A stretch of 36,862 nt of DNA from Teratosphaeria epicoccoides (lineage: Eukaryota; Ascomycota; Dothideomycetes; Mycosphaerellales; Teratosphaeriaceae): positions 1 through 36,862 of the forward strand of contig JADDMT010000208.1 of NCBI GenBank assembly GCA_021401465.1, written 5' to 3'. The position numbers were made by a program, and so were the translations under genes. Shown here one piece after another: positions 1-11,829 of this stretch; the first letter of the stretch is position 1; each line of letters opens with the position of its first letter. The notes beneath the pieces were generated by a model, which saw only the letters and a list, made by a program, of their open reading frames with translations, had not been told where the DNA came from and did not search any database.

Positions 1-1
1 A

Positions 2-3000
2 GGACAATTACGCGGCAGACTAGGCAATAGACCCCCCGCACAGGGACCGCAGCTAACCCCGACTATCGACCTGGCCCTTGTAGCCATGATTGTCGATTAG
101 GTCGCGAACCGCCTTGCGAACTAGAGCCGGAGCCGCACCGCTCCTAGCAGCGACAACGGCGAGGACGACGAAGACGTCGCCATGAGCGGTACTAACGAAC
201 TAGCGGACGAAGAAATCTAGCGAGATTTCACGCTAGGGACCCGCGAAGACAACTTATTAGGAGGCGCAGACCCTCCGCGTGTGCCTGCGAACTTGGTGCC
301 TGAATTCGGGGCCATAGTAGGCTAACTAGGAGGTAGTCGTAACGCACGCAACCCGAAGCCGTTCAAGGGAGACACCTTGAAGGAGGCTCGAACTTTCTTG
401 CAGGCATGTAAGGCAGTTTTCGTGCTTAACCTACGCGGATATTCTACAGAGGGCGAACGAGTCGCCTTCGGTGTAATGTAGCTCGAAGAGGATAAGGAAC
501 CTCGCAACAATTAGCATGAGTGGTATGACCTTATGCGGGTCTACAACGGAACGTATACATGGGCGGACTTTCGCTAGTTCTGTGTCGACCAGGTCGAGGA
601 TCCAGGGAATCGCGCCCTCACCGTGTCCGTCGAGTACGAGAAGGCTAAGCAGGGGAAGGGACAAACAACCTCTAGCTTCGCAACCTATCTCGCCACGCTC
701 GAGGGACAGATGCCACCCTATACCGAGACGCAACGCGTGCGGCACTTGCTCGTCAAACTCGATGACGATCTTCAGAACACAATCATGACTTTTCATGAAC
801 TTCCGACAACTCGGCAAGACCTCGTGTCCCTTGCGACACGTATGGAAATCACCTTGAAGCGAAATGGAAAATCGGGCGGTAAGGACAATAAGCGTCTAAG
901 CCCCGAGGACCCCCCGAAGGGCCGCTATCATAAGCGCCCTAGGGGCCACGTCTAACGCGGTAGTTCATTCCGGAGGAGCAAGCCCTCCGAGCCAAAAGAC
1001 AGTAGCGAGAAGCCTCCGAGTAGCTGCTACATCTGTGGAGCGAGGGACTACTAGGCGGCTCGCTGTCCTAAACGAAGTGATAGGAAGAAGGTAAGCAAGG
1101 TGTCCGAAACCTCCCCGGAGGGGAGGCGAAAGAAGGACAAGCCCGAGACAACCGAATGGCTACCGCGGGTATCCAAGCTGTCTGTCACCGATAGTGTAGA
1201 CTCGTGGCCTGCGCGGCGCCTATCCGGCGCGGTCCGAGTTAATGGCTCGCTCGAGCTAGTAGACTATATGTTAGATGACCTTGCGGAGGTTAACGTGATA
1301 CCCTAGAGGGTAATCGTACGGCTCGGTTTGAAGCCGATCCTAGGAGCCCTGCTGCCTACCATGAAGTCTTTTCGGGGCGAAGGCGCAGCGGCTCGAGGCG
1401 CGTATAACGTGCGCCTCTAACTCGCGGACTCCTCGGGAGAAGTGCGCGAGACTAACGAAGTCTTCTACGCCGAAGACATTCCTGATAAGGAGCTCCTGCT
1501 CGGCCGCCCTTAGCGCCACAAGCAGGGAGTCGTTGTTGATAGAGCTACTGACAACTAGTTCTACGGCTCTATAGGCGAAGTTCCTACGGTGCGGATGCGT
1601 GACGCACATAGCTTCTACAAGGACATGAAGAAGGTCTAATGCGTGTATGCGGTCCGCATACAGAACGTCAAGGAAGACGTTACCCTTCTGCCTAAGTTAG
1701 AGGAATACGCCGATATTTTCGACGCAGAGGCTGCGGCCTATGCCCGGGCCCTAGACGCGGAACATGCGATTAACCTTAAGGAGGGTTACAATCCTCCGCA
1801 TCGACCTCTGTACCCCATGTCGGAGTCGTAGCTCGAGACACTTCGAGACTACCTCTACAAGGCGCAAAGGAACGCGTGGATCCGACAAAGCGACAGCGAG
1901 GCTAGAGCGTTAGTTATGTTCGTCCCGAAGAAGGATAACACGCTCCGCCTATACGTTAACTATAGGGGCCTTAACGCGGTAACCTAGAAGAACCGCTACC
2001 TCCTACCACTTATTAGCGAGACGCTTGACCGCCTTAGTCGCGCCGCCATCTTCTTGTCTATCGACTTGAAGGACGCCTACTACTAGATACCGATCCGAAA
2101 GGGCGACGAGTAGAAGACTGTATTCCGAACGCGGTACGGACACTTCGAGTATATAGTGATGCCGTTTGGCTTGACTAACGCACTAGCGACGCTCTAAGCG
2201 TATATCAACCGGGCCCTAGCCGGCCTCGTTGACACCTGCTACGTAGTGTATTTAGACGATATACTAGTCTATTCCGACTCGAAGGAGGAGCATATGTGGC
2301 ATCTAAGTATAGTGCTCGAATAGCTCCGCAAGTTCGCTCTCTACGCGAACCTAAAGAAGTGCTCATTCCTGACGGATAGGATTAAGTTTCTCGGATACAT
2401 CGTCTCTACAGAAGGAGTCATCATGGATGACTGAAGGGTGTCCGCAATCGCGGAGTAGCCGCGGCCGACTACCCTCCGAGAAGTGTAGGTGTTCCTAGGA
2501 TTCACTAACTTCTACTGCAGATTCATACGATCTTACTCGAAGATCGTGGCTCCCCTCACGGCCCTCGCAAAGGGCGCGATTCGAGGAAAAAAGCTAGGGA
2601 AAGTGCCTTAGGAGGAGGCTTAGAGCAAGGCCTTCTCTGAACTTAAAGCAGCTTTTTAAACTACGCCTATACTTCGGCACTTTGACCCCGCTGCGAAGAT
2701 CCGGATAGAGACTAATGCTTCAAAATTCGCAATAGCCGCAATTATATCGCAGCTCTAGTCGCACGAAGGCAGTGCGCAATGGTACCCGATTGCCTTCTAG
2801 TCGCGGAAGATGCAGGGCGCTAAGCTCAACTACGAGACTTACGACTAAGAGCTTTTAGCTATTATTGACAGCTTTAAGGAGTACCGACACTACCTCGAAG
2901 GCGCAGCGCACCCTATTAAGGTGCTTACCGACTATAACAACCTTCGCGGCTTCATGGGCGTGAAGCAGCTAAGTAGTCGGCAAGCAAGGTAGGCGACTTT

Positions 3001-4825
3001 CCTCGCTAGCTTTGACTTCGTTATCTAGCATCGTTCCGGAAAGACGAATCCGGCTGACAGTCCTTCGCGACGACCGGACTACGACACTAGGGAAGAGGGT
3101 AACTGACAGCTTCTCCCTACGCTGCAAACGAAGCTTGCAGTTTAGGGCGGCGATCCGTCGTTAGCTCCTCTTGTAGGTCGACTGCGGGTCTAATGGGGCC
3201 TCACGGCCTCCGCTAGTGACGAACCCTCCTATCTAGCAGTTGTGGCGACCGTGTCTAGCTCGATCCGTGCGGTAGTTAACCGGCTTACATGCAGTAAGCA
3301 TGCGATGTCTAAAGAACCCTTTGAAGAAGTCTCGAGACTTATTCAGCGGTTGCAAGAGCGAGAACTAGAGTTGATTAATGAGGGTGTAGCCCTCTAGGAT
3401 ACCGCAGGCAGTCCGAAGTACTAGACCAAGTCGGGCGATTTGTAGTACTTTGACAATAGGCTCTACGTACCTGCTAACCGCGTACTCTGTTCGCAGCTCC
3501 TCCGTATTCATCATGACGATAAACTCGCGGGCCATTTTGGCGTAGAGAAGACGAACGCACTTCTCGGACGCAAATACTAGTAGCCTACGCTAGAACAGGA
3601 TGTCTCTGACTATGTCAAATCCTGCCAGACGTGCCAGATTAGCAAATCTCGGCGCCATCGCCCCTACGGCAATGCTCAGGCGCTCCTACTGCCAGAGAGG
3701 CCATGGCAAGACTTGACCATGGATTTCATTACCGATTTGCCGCTAGCAAAGTAGAAAGGCGATGTAGTTAATGCTGTCCTTGTAGTAGTCGACTAATACT
3801 CGAAGATGAATATCTTCATCCTATGTACGAAAAAGTGCACAAGCGGCGAGCTTGCGCGGCTACTTCGCGACGAAGTCATATAGCGCTTTAGTGTCCCCCG
3901 AAGTATCCTATCAGATCGAGGTTCTGTCTTTACTAGTAAATACTAGCAAGAATTTGTGTTTGAGGCGCGTGTCAAGCACCGCCTAAGTACAGCATTCTAT
4001 CTACAGACTAATGGTCAGACTAAACGTATGAACTAGACTCTTAAGTAGTACCTTCGGTGCTACTACGCTAAGAACCAGGATACCTAGGCCGACGCAATTC
4101 CTATAGCGGAATTTGCAGTTAATAACAGCGTGCATGCTACTATGCGCATGTCGCCATTTTAGATTCTCTATGGCTTTGATCCAGAGATACACCTAGAACC
4201 GCCTCGGGACGAGTCTTCTGAGGAGAGGGTGCCAGCCGCCGCGGAATTAGCGCGGTGTATGCGCGAGGTACATTCGGTGCTAATGGAACACTAGAAAAAG
4301 GCCTCAGAATCCTAGATTAAACATAATAACACCCGTGCTAAACCGATGTAGTACGCAGTTAGTACGAAGGTATTACTGTTAACGAAGTATCTTAAGCTGA
4401 AACTTCCGAGCAAGAAGATGACGCCAAGGTTCGTCGGACCCTTCCGGATACGCGACGCGATAGGCTCGCAGGCGTACTGGCTATCGTTGCCATCGTCGTA
4501 TCGTGTGCATGACGTCTTCTACGTATCTCTACTCGAACCATGGGTACAGCGCGAGGGCGAAGAGCCTGCGGACCCGATGCTAGTAGCAGAAGAGAACGAA
4601 GAGTAGGAAGTCGAGGGTATTAAGGACAGTATGCGGCGCAAGGGCGCAACGCACTATCTAGTAAAGTAGAAAGGATACCTACCTAAGTACACATAATAGG
4701 TTCCGGCCAAAGACTGCAAGAACGCTCCGGAAGCTATTCGTGAATTCGAAGAGCGGAGGAGGCGTGAGCAGGGCTTAAGAAGGTCGATTCGTAGGAAGAT
4801 AAGGGTTCCGGAGCAGAATTCTTAA
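2..4825 (+). pseudogene. gag-pol polyprotein of element 1, RIP-degraded
   Basis: One frame runs from the window edge to about 4825 without a frameshift but with about fifty in-frame stops. Gag ends in a zinc knuckle (Cys codons at 1025, 1034 and 1064) whose histidine reads as Tyr at 1049. Protease follows near 1255-1310. Reverse transcriptase has an intact YLDD at 2249-2260. RNase H near 2700-3080 has Asn where the first catalytic Asp is expected (RIETNAS). Integrase has an HHCC-type finger near 3505-3640, a core with TMDF and LSDRG, and Lys at 4022-4024 in place of the catalytic Glu (QTNGQTKRMN). A chromodomain lies at about 4607-4770 (HYLVK-stop-KGYLP). Gag and pol share one frame, so the ancestor probably made a single polyprotein. 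The frame stays protein-like to about 5083, so the true C-terminus could lie there and overlap the antisense frame. Confidence 0.93.
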
Positions 4826-4965
4826 CACATGTATGTAGCGCATGACGCGCGAAGCGACAACGAGAAGCAAACGCCCTACTCATACATCATTGATGCCTAA
4901 AGGCACACCTAGAATAAACCTAAGAAGAACAAGAGACATGCTCGGATTAGCTTCGTAGCTAATGC

Positions 4966-6462
4966 TTAGCGACTACTAGTCGGGGGCTTCCTGACTAAAC
5001 CCGAAGCAGGAGAGTCTTTCTTGTTGCGGTCCGCTAGGGACTGCCTACCTGCACAGGGTCTACTAAACACCCCGAAGCGACCATGAGTAACGGGGGTAGC
5101 AACGCCACGAAGAGAGGCTAGCATCTTCTTCTTTAGTAGGTTGCGAGGGAGCTCGTCTTCGGAGCCTATAGTAGCTAGAGAACTAGCGACACCCTTACCG
5201 CGCCTAGTCGCGACGACTACCTCATCCTTAGCATCAGAAGGCGAAGAGACTCGAGCGCGCTTGCGGCTGTCGCGCTCGGCCCTCGAGATCATCTTGCGCT
5301 TCTTGACACGAGTGTTAACTACATCATCGGACTTAGTGTCTCCCTCAGGCGTAACCGGTGCGGTGACACTACGGCGCGAAGGGATCACGTTAGGACCGAA
5401 GGTATCCTGAATGTCGTCATCCTCCTTATCCTCAAAGATCTGGCCTAGAGGCTTGTGCCTTAGCGTCTTGACGGACGTAGTGCGGGTCGCAAGCGGGGAA
5501 GGCTCGGCTTCCTCGTCGCTAACCTTAATTTCGGCCCTGGCCCTCTTCTTCTTCTTAGACAGTAGCGTCGAGGCGGCGTAGGCGGCGGCGCTACAATGTG
5601 TTAGCTGTACGCACGCGACAGGATTCGAGTGAGTAACTTACGGCTTAGTCCTTAGGACCGGCTTAGAGGCAGGCTGCCTCTTAGTACGGCGCTAGGGCGT
5701 GGCCTTAGCGGCGGGAGCGGTGAATTGCTTGATGACCTTCTTGCAGATCATCCGCGTCTTAAAGTCATCGTCAATAGAGGCAAGGGCCCCGAGTTGCTGA
5801 CGCTAACAGCTAGTCGGATATTTCTCGACGCTAACGTTAGCCTAGCGGAGAAAGTCAGCATTCATACTTGGAGGGCACCCGCACCGTATGCGTACTATGG
5901 CGAAGGTCTCGACCCTAACGGTTAGCACCTTCAAGATCTTCTAGACTAAGTCTGCGATTAGACCTAGACAAACGTTTTCGCCTGTTAGCAGAGAGTCGAA
6001 GCGAACGCCGCCATGAGAACGGTTAGCAGTTGCAGTGAAGCACGAGAGGGCGCCGAGCAGGTAGGCAAGTACCTCGCGGTACTTAGCCTGTAGCCTGTTC
6101 ATAGTCGGAGTGCCTTCGGCAATCCCCTTGTCGCGCGTACTCTAGAAGTCATCGATGTTACGGCAGAGCTAGTTGTACTCGCCGTACACCTCTTCAGGGA
6201 GGTCTTAGCATTTTTGATGCTTGCCATTGCAGTTAACACAATTGCGGTAGACACCGCCCTCATCAAACCTGCTGACGTAGATCTCGGCTACGCTTCGGTT
6301 AGTACAAGTCACGCATACCTCGCAGGTAGGGGACGCCTTACTAACACGCAGAGGAGAGATGTGTGTAGCTTGGCTACTAAGGTTGTCGAGGCATTGTCGA
6401 CACGAGCGATAATCGCGGGCAGAGCGAGTAGCGTCGAACTTAGTCTGCAGCACATGAGCCAT
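4966..6462 (-). pseudogene. Antisense accessory reading frame of element 1, RIP-degraded, function unknown
   Basis: Reading the minus strand from the ATG at 6462 gives one coherent frame of about 498 codons to a TAA at 4966. It is interrupted by only eight stops (6205, 6169, 6142, 5941, 5842, 5803, 5692, 5638; six TAG, two TAA), all explainable as CAG or CAA codons changed by RIP. Residues 1-85 are Cys-rich: C21-x2-C24, C47-x2-C50-x2-C53 and C75-x2-C78-x6-C85; the last spacing equals the first half of a Zn(II)2Cys6 finger. The middle is mixed alpha-type sequence (near PTMNRLQAKYREVLAYLLGA). The C-terminal third is rich in Lys, Arg, Ser, Asp and Glu with a KKKKRARAE nuclear-signal-like stretch. 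A pyrimidine-rich leader precedes the ATG. I do not recognise the family. It could be a captured host gene or an element-borne regulator. Confidence 0.7.
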
Positions 6463-7246
6463 TATAGCTAAGACGGGTTAATTGATCTTGATTGATTGAT
6501 TAAAGAAGAAGGAGCTCTAGTACAGACCCGCAGACATAGCGAGGCGCAAGCTAAGCGAAGTAGGAGTAGAGGTCGATGTTAGTGTCTTAGAACAGGAAAG
6601 TTTAGGAAGCGACGAGGTTTTTATACCCTCTGACAGCCCCCCTGTTGCCTACCGCAACCGTTAAGCTAGTGACTCGAACCACATGCGCAGAGCACCTGCC
6701 TCTAGTTGACTTACAAGGGGACCGAATGATGTAATAACGGATAACGCGGCTGTCACGCATGTGCGCCGACTGCACTTGTGCTAGCCTACTAGCATGGAAA
6801 TGTGACGAGGCCCGCGCCAGGAGCGCGCTCCTGCTGTTTCGAGCGGCGCGCGCAGAGCGTCCGCGCACTTTCCTACTACCCCGAGGTTCTGCGACATGTT
6901 CTTCACGGTCACGACTAAATAGGGACGGCCAAGCTACTTGGCGAGGCCGGCGCGCATGCTCGCCCTATAATTTCAAGGATTAACTGAAGTACGTACTCGT
7001 AGTTTCCTGATATCTCGATCTGCATGTGAAGCGAAGGTGTTATGAAGCCGCCTAACATGTGACAGATTGAAACCCGCCTAAGTCAGTAGCCTCCGCCCCG
7101 CACTCGCTACGAAGGTGTTAAGGTGTGCGCATGACACATGTTACGCAGGCTATCTACCTATTCACCCTTGCGCGGTGTGAGCGTGCCACATCCCGTACCC
7201 TATATGTTCCGCGTGCGTTACTTAGTGAGGCTAGGGACATCCTCAT
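6463..7246. other. Non-coding 3' region of element 1
   Basis: This stretch lies between the antisense frame and the purine tract. It has no convincing reading frame; the open frames on both strands lack protein-like composition. It contains a short TTGAT repeat near 6480-6505. If the antisense gene was ever expressed, its promoter should be here, transcribing leftward. Confidence 0.5.
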
Positions 7247-7260
7247 AGGAGGAGGGGCAG
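7247..7260 (+). promoter_or_regulatory. Polypurine tract of element 1
   Basis: A run of purines with one C (aggaggaggggcag) ends exactly where the TG of the 3' LTR starts. This is the position and composition of the primer for plus-strand DNA synthesis in LTR retrotransposons. Confidence 0.75.
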
Positions 7261-7620
7261 TGATACGGTTGATACTAGGGGACCATTTGAACCGCATGGG
7301 TTCTAATGGCCGCCCTTAGCATGCAGTGACCCTGCTACATATAGCAAGGGGGTCCTTCGTACATACGTTAGCTCGTATGTCGTCCGAGTAGGATCAGTTG
7401 TCGACGTAGGACGCCCCTACGTCGCTGACCCTACGGTACCCCTACGGGGTTAGGCTCGGACATGCTTTCCCTAATTAAGGAGCGTCAGGGGTTATAAGCA
7501 CCCTTAGCGCCACCTCTGCGATAAGCAGAAAGCAGCGCTGTCTTGTACCTACTAAAAGGTCGGATTACTCTGTCACACTGCGAGATATTTTCATATCATA
7601 TAGCACATACATCTATATCA
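7261..7620 (+). repeat. 3' LTR of element 1
   Basis: This 360-bp segment begins TGATACGG and ends TATATCA. It is nearly identical, in reverse complement, to 11830-12192. It holds a TATA-like box (tataag at 7493-7498) and a run of hairpins: 7328-7355 (gaccctgcta ... tagcaagggggtc), 7361-7380 (acatacg/cgtatgt) and 7403-7423 (gacgtagg/cctacgtc). At its right edge the integrase of element 2 begins at once; the next five bases (gtctg) are the expected target-site duplication. Confidence 0.9.
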
Positions 7621-10600
7621 GTCTGACTATTAGTCTGTAGATAGAATGCTATACTTAGGCGGTACTTAACACGCGCCTTAAACACAAATTCTTGCTAGTA
7701 TTTACTAGTGAAGACAGAACCTCGATCTAATAGGATACTTCGGGGGACACTAAAGCGCCGTATAACTTCGTCGCGAAGTAGCCGCGTAAGCTTGCCGCTT
7801 GTGCACCTTTTCGTACATAGGATGAAGACATTTATCTTCGAGTATTAGTCGACTACTACAAGGACAGCATTAACTACATCGCCTTTCTACTTTGCTAGCA
7901 GTAAATTAGTAATGAAATCTATGGTCAAGTCTTGCTATAGTCTCTCTAGTAGTAGGAGCGCCTAAGCATTGCTGTAGGGGCGATAGCGCCGAGATTTGCT
8001 AATCTGGCACATCTAGCAGGATTTGACATAGTCAGAGACATCCTGTTCTAGCGTAGGCTACTAGTATTTGCGTCCGAGAAGTGCGTTCGTCTTCTCTACG
8101 CCAAAATGGCCCGCGAGTTTATCGTCATGATGAATACAGAGGAGCTGCGAACGGAGTACGTAGTTAGTAGGTACGTAGAGCCTATTGTCAAAGTACTACA
8201 AGTCGCCTGACTTGGTCTAGTACTTCAGACTGCCTGCGGTGTCCTAGAGGGCTACACTCTTATTAATTAACTCCGGTTCTCGCTCTTGTAATCGCTAAAT
8301 AAGTCTCGAGACTTCTTTAAAGGGTTCTTTAGACATCGCATGCTTACTACATATAAGCTAGTTAACTACCGCACGGATCAAGCTAGACACGGTCGCTACA
8401 GCTACTAGATAGGGGGGTTCGTTACTAGTAGAGGCCGTGAGGCCCCATTAGACCTGCAGTCGACCTACAAGAGGAGCTAACGACAGATCGCCGCCCTAAA
8501 CTGCAAGCTTCGTTTGCAGCGTAGGGAGAAGCTGTTAGTCACCCTCTTCCCTAGTGTCGTAGTCCGGTCGTCGCGAAGGACTGTTAGCCGGATTCGTCTT
8601 TCTGGAACGATGCTAGATAACGAAGTCAAAGCTAGTAAGGAAAGTCGCCTACCTTGCTTGCTAACTACTTAGCTATTTTACGCCCATGAAGCCGCGAAGG
8701 TTGTTATAGTTAGTGAGCACCTTAATAGGGTGCGCTGCGCCTTCGAGGTAGTGTCGGTACTCCTTAAAGCTGTTAACAATAGCCAAAAGTTCTTGGTCGT
8801 GAGTCTTATAGTTAAGCTTAGCGCCCTGCATCTTCCGCGACTAGAAGGCAATCAGGTACTATCGCGCACTACCTTTGTGCGACTAGAGCTGCGATATAAT
8901 TGCGGCTATTGCGAATTTTGAAGTATTAGTCTCTATCCGGATCTTCGTAGTAGGGTCAAAGTGCCGAAGTATAGGCGTAGTTTGAAAAGCTGCTTTAAGT
9001 TTAGAGAAGGCCTTACTCTAAGCCTCCTCCTAAGGCACTTTCCCTAGCTTTTTTCCTTAAACCGCGCCCTTTGCGAGGGCCGTGAGAGGAGCCACGATCT
9101 TCGAGTAAGATCGTATGAATCTGCGATAGAAGTTAGTGAATCCTAGGAACACCTGCACTTCTTAGAGGGTAGTCGGCCGTAGCTACTCTGCGATTGCGGA
9201 CACCCTTTAGTCATCTATGATGACTCCTTCTATAGAGACGATGTATCCGAGAAACTTAATCCTATCCGTCAGGAATAAGCACTTCTTTAGGTTCGCGTAT
9301 AGAGCGAACTTGCGGAGCCGTTTAAGCACTATACTTAGATGCCGAATATGCTCCTCCTTCGAGTTAGAATAGACTAGTATATCGTCTAAATATACTACGT
9401 AGCAGGTGTTAACGAGGCCGGCTAGGGCCCGGTTAATATACGCTTAGAACGTTACTAGTACGTTAGTCAAGCTAAACAGCATCACTGTATACTCAAAGTG
9501 TCTGTACTACGTTCGGAATGTAGTCTTCTACTTGTCGCCCTTTCGGATCGGTATCTAGTAGTAGGCGTCCTTTAAGTCGATAGACGAGAAGATGGCAGCG
9601 CGACTAAGGCAGTCAAGCGTCTCGCTAATAAGTAGTAGGGGGCAGCAGTTCTTCTAGGTTACTACGTTAAGGCCCCTATAGTTAACGCATAGGCGGAGTG
9701 TGTTATCCTTCTTCAGGACGAACATAACTAACACTCTAGCCTCGCTGTCGCTTCGTCAGATCCACGCGTTCCTTTGCGCCTTATAGAGATAGTCTCGAAG
9801 TGTTTCGAGCTGCAATTCCGACATAGGGTATAGAGGTTAATGCAGAGGGTTGTAGCCCTCCTTAAGGTTAATCGCATGTTCCGCGTCTAGGGCCCGGGCA
9901 TAGGCCGCAGCCTCTGCGTCGAAAATATCGGCGTATTCCTCTAACTTAGGCAGAAGGGTAACGTCCTCCTTGACGTTCCATATGCAGACTACATAAACGC
10001 ATTAGACCTTCTTCATGTCCCTGTAGAAGCTACGTGCGTCACGCATCCGCACTACAGGAACTTCGCCTATAGAGCTATAGAACTAGTTATTAGTAGCTCC
10101 ATTAACAACGACTCCCTGCTTGTGGCGCTAAGGGCGGCCGAGTAGGAGCTCCTTATTAGGAACGTCTTCGGCGTAGAAGACTTCGTTAGTCTCGCGCACT
10201 TCTCCTAAGGAGTCCGCGAGTTAGAGGCGTACGTTGTACGCGCCTCGAGCTACTACGCCTTCGCCCCGAAAGGACTTCATAGTAGGTAGCAGGGCTCCTG
10301 GGATTAGCTTTAAACCGAGCCGTACGATTACCCTCTAGGGTATCACGTTAACCTCCGCAAGGTCATCTAACATATAGTCTACTAGCTCGAGCGAGCCGTT
10401 AACTCGGACCGTACCAGATAGGCGCTAGGCAGGCCACGAGTCTATACTATTAGTGACAGACAGCTTAGATACTCGTAGTAGCCATTCGGTTGTCTTAGGC
10501 TTGTCCTTCTTTCGCCTCCCCTCTAGGGAGGTTTCAGACACCTTGCTTACCTTCTTCCCATTACTTCGTTTAGGACAGCGAGCTGCCTAGTAGTCCCTTG

Positions 10601-11780
10601 CTCTACAGATATAGCAGCTACTCGGAGGCTTCTCGCTACTGTCTTTTAGCTTAGAGGGCTTGCTCCTCCGGAATGAACTACCGCGTTAGACGTGGCCCCT
10701 AGGGCGCTTGTAATAGCGGCCCTTTAGTAGGTCCTTAGGGCTTAGACGCTTATTGTCCTTACCGCCTGATTTTCCATTTCGCTTCAAGGTGATTTCCATA
10801 CGTGTCGCAAGGGACACGAGGTCTTGCCGAGTCGTCAGAAGTTCATGAAAAGTCATGATTATGTTCTGAAGATTGTCATTAAGTTTGACAAGCAAGTGCC
10901 GCATGCGTTGCGTCTTAGTATAGGGTAGCATCTGTCCCTCGAGCGTAGCGAGATAGGTTGCGAAGCTAGAGGTTGTTTGTCCCTTCCCCTGCTTGGCCTT
11001 CTCGTACTCGACAGACATAGTAAGGGCGCAATTCCCCGGATCCTCGACCTAGTCGACACAGAACTAGCGAAAGTCCGCCTATGTATACGTTCTGTCATAG
11101 ACCCGCATAAGGTTATACCGCTCATGCTAATTGTTGCGAGGTTCCTTATCCTCTTCGAGCTACATTACACTAAAGGCGACTCGTTTGCCCTCTATGGAAT
11201 ATCCGCGTAAGTTAAGCACAAAAACTGCCTTACACGCCTGCAAGAAAGTTCGCGCCTCCTTTAAGGTGTCTCCCTTAAACGGCTTTAGGTTGCGTGCGTT
11301 ACGACTACCTCCTAGTTAGCCTACTATGGCCCTGAATTTAGGCACTAGGTTCGCGGGCACACGCGGAGGGTCTGCGCCTCCTAGTAAGTTGTCTTCGCGG
11401 GTCCCTAGCGTGAAATCTCGCTAGATTTCTTCGTCTACTAGTTCGTGAATACTACTCATGGCAGCGTCTTCGTCGTCCTCGCCGTTGTCGCTACTAGGAG
11501 CGGTGCGGCTCTAGCTCTAGTTCGCAAGGCAGTTCGCGACCTAATCGACAATCATAGCTACGAGGGCTAGGTCGATAGTCGGGGTTAGTTGCGGTCCCTG
11601 TGCGGGGGGTCTATTGCCTAGTCCGCCGCGTAATTAGCCTCTAGCAGAACCGTCGCTCGATACGGTGTCGCTCGTAGCGGGTACTCCTGCGGGCAAGTTA
11701 CTTAGGCTAGCTTCGCCGTCGCAGGCGCTTAGGATGGCGCTCGCTACGCGTTAGTTGCAAGTTCGTAGTACTCTAGACAT
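7621..11780 (-). pseudogene. gag-pol polyprotein of element 2, RIP-degraded and truncated
   Basis: The start is the ATG at 11780, which supplies the gag N-terminus missing from element 1 (MSRVLRTCN...). The frame is the same from gag through the YLDD of reverse transcriptase (9392-9381) to integrase, again with no frameshift but many stops. The copy ends inside integrase at the QT codons preceding the catalytic Glu, where element 1 was inserted. No frame corresponding to the antisense gene of element 1 is present, because that part of the copy lies outside the window. The stop density looks similar to that of element 1. Confidence 0.9.
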
Positions 11781-11829
11781 ATCGTAGTATTCTCTGCTAG
11801 ACTGCAAAGCAGGGGGGAGAAAGCAGAAC

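Larger units (their letters stand above)
1..7620 (+). mobile_element. Ty3/gypsy chromovirus LTR retrotransposon, element 1 (5' end outside window)
   Basis: The order is gag with a CCHC knuckle, protease region, reverse transcriptase, RNase H, integrase and chromodomain, then a long 3' region with an antisense frame, a purine tract and a 3' LTR. This is the layout of a chromovirus with an extended 3' part. Compared with element 2, the window opens roughly 140 bp inside gag, so the 5' LTR should lie just upstream of position 1. The element ends at 7620 with a TG...CA LTR and abuts the integrase of element 2, so it is read as the youngest insertion of the nest. Dozens of stop codons show that it is RIP-inactivated. 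Confidence 0.93.

Noticed and set aside
5141..5925. Plus-strand frames in the 3' part of element 1
   Set aside because: Antisense shadows of the coherent minus-strand accessory frame, which extends through all of them in one phase.
8730..8921. Plus-strand frame inside element 2
   Set aside because: Opposite strand of the element 2 RNase H region.
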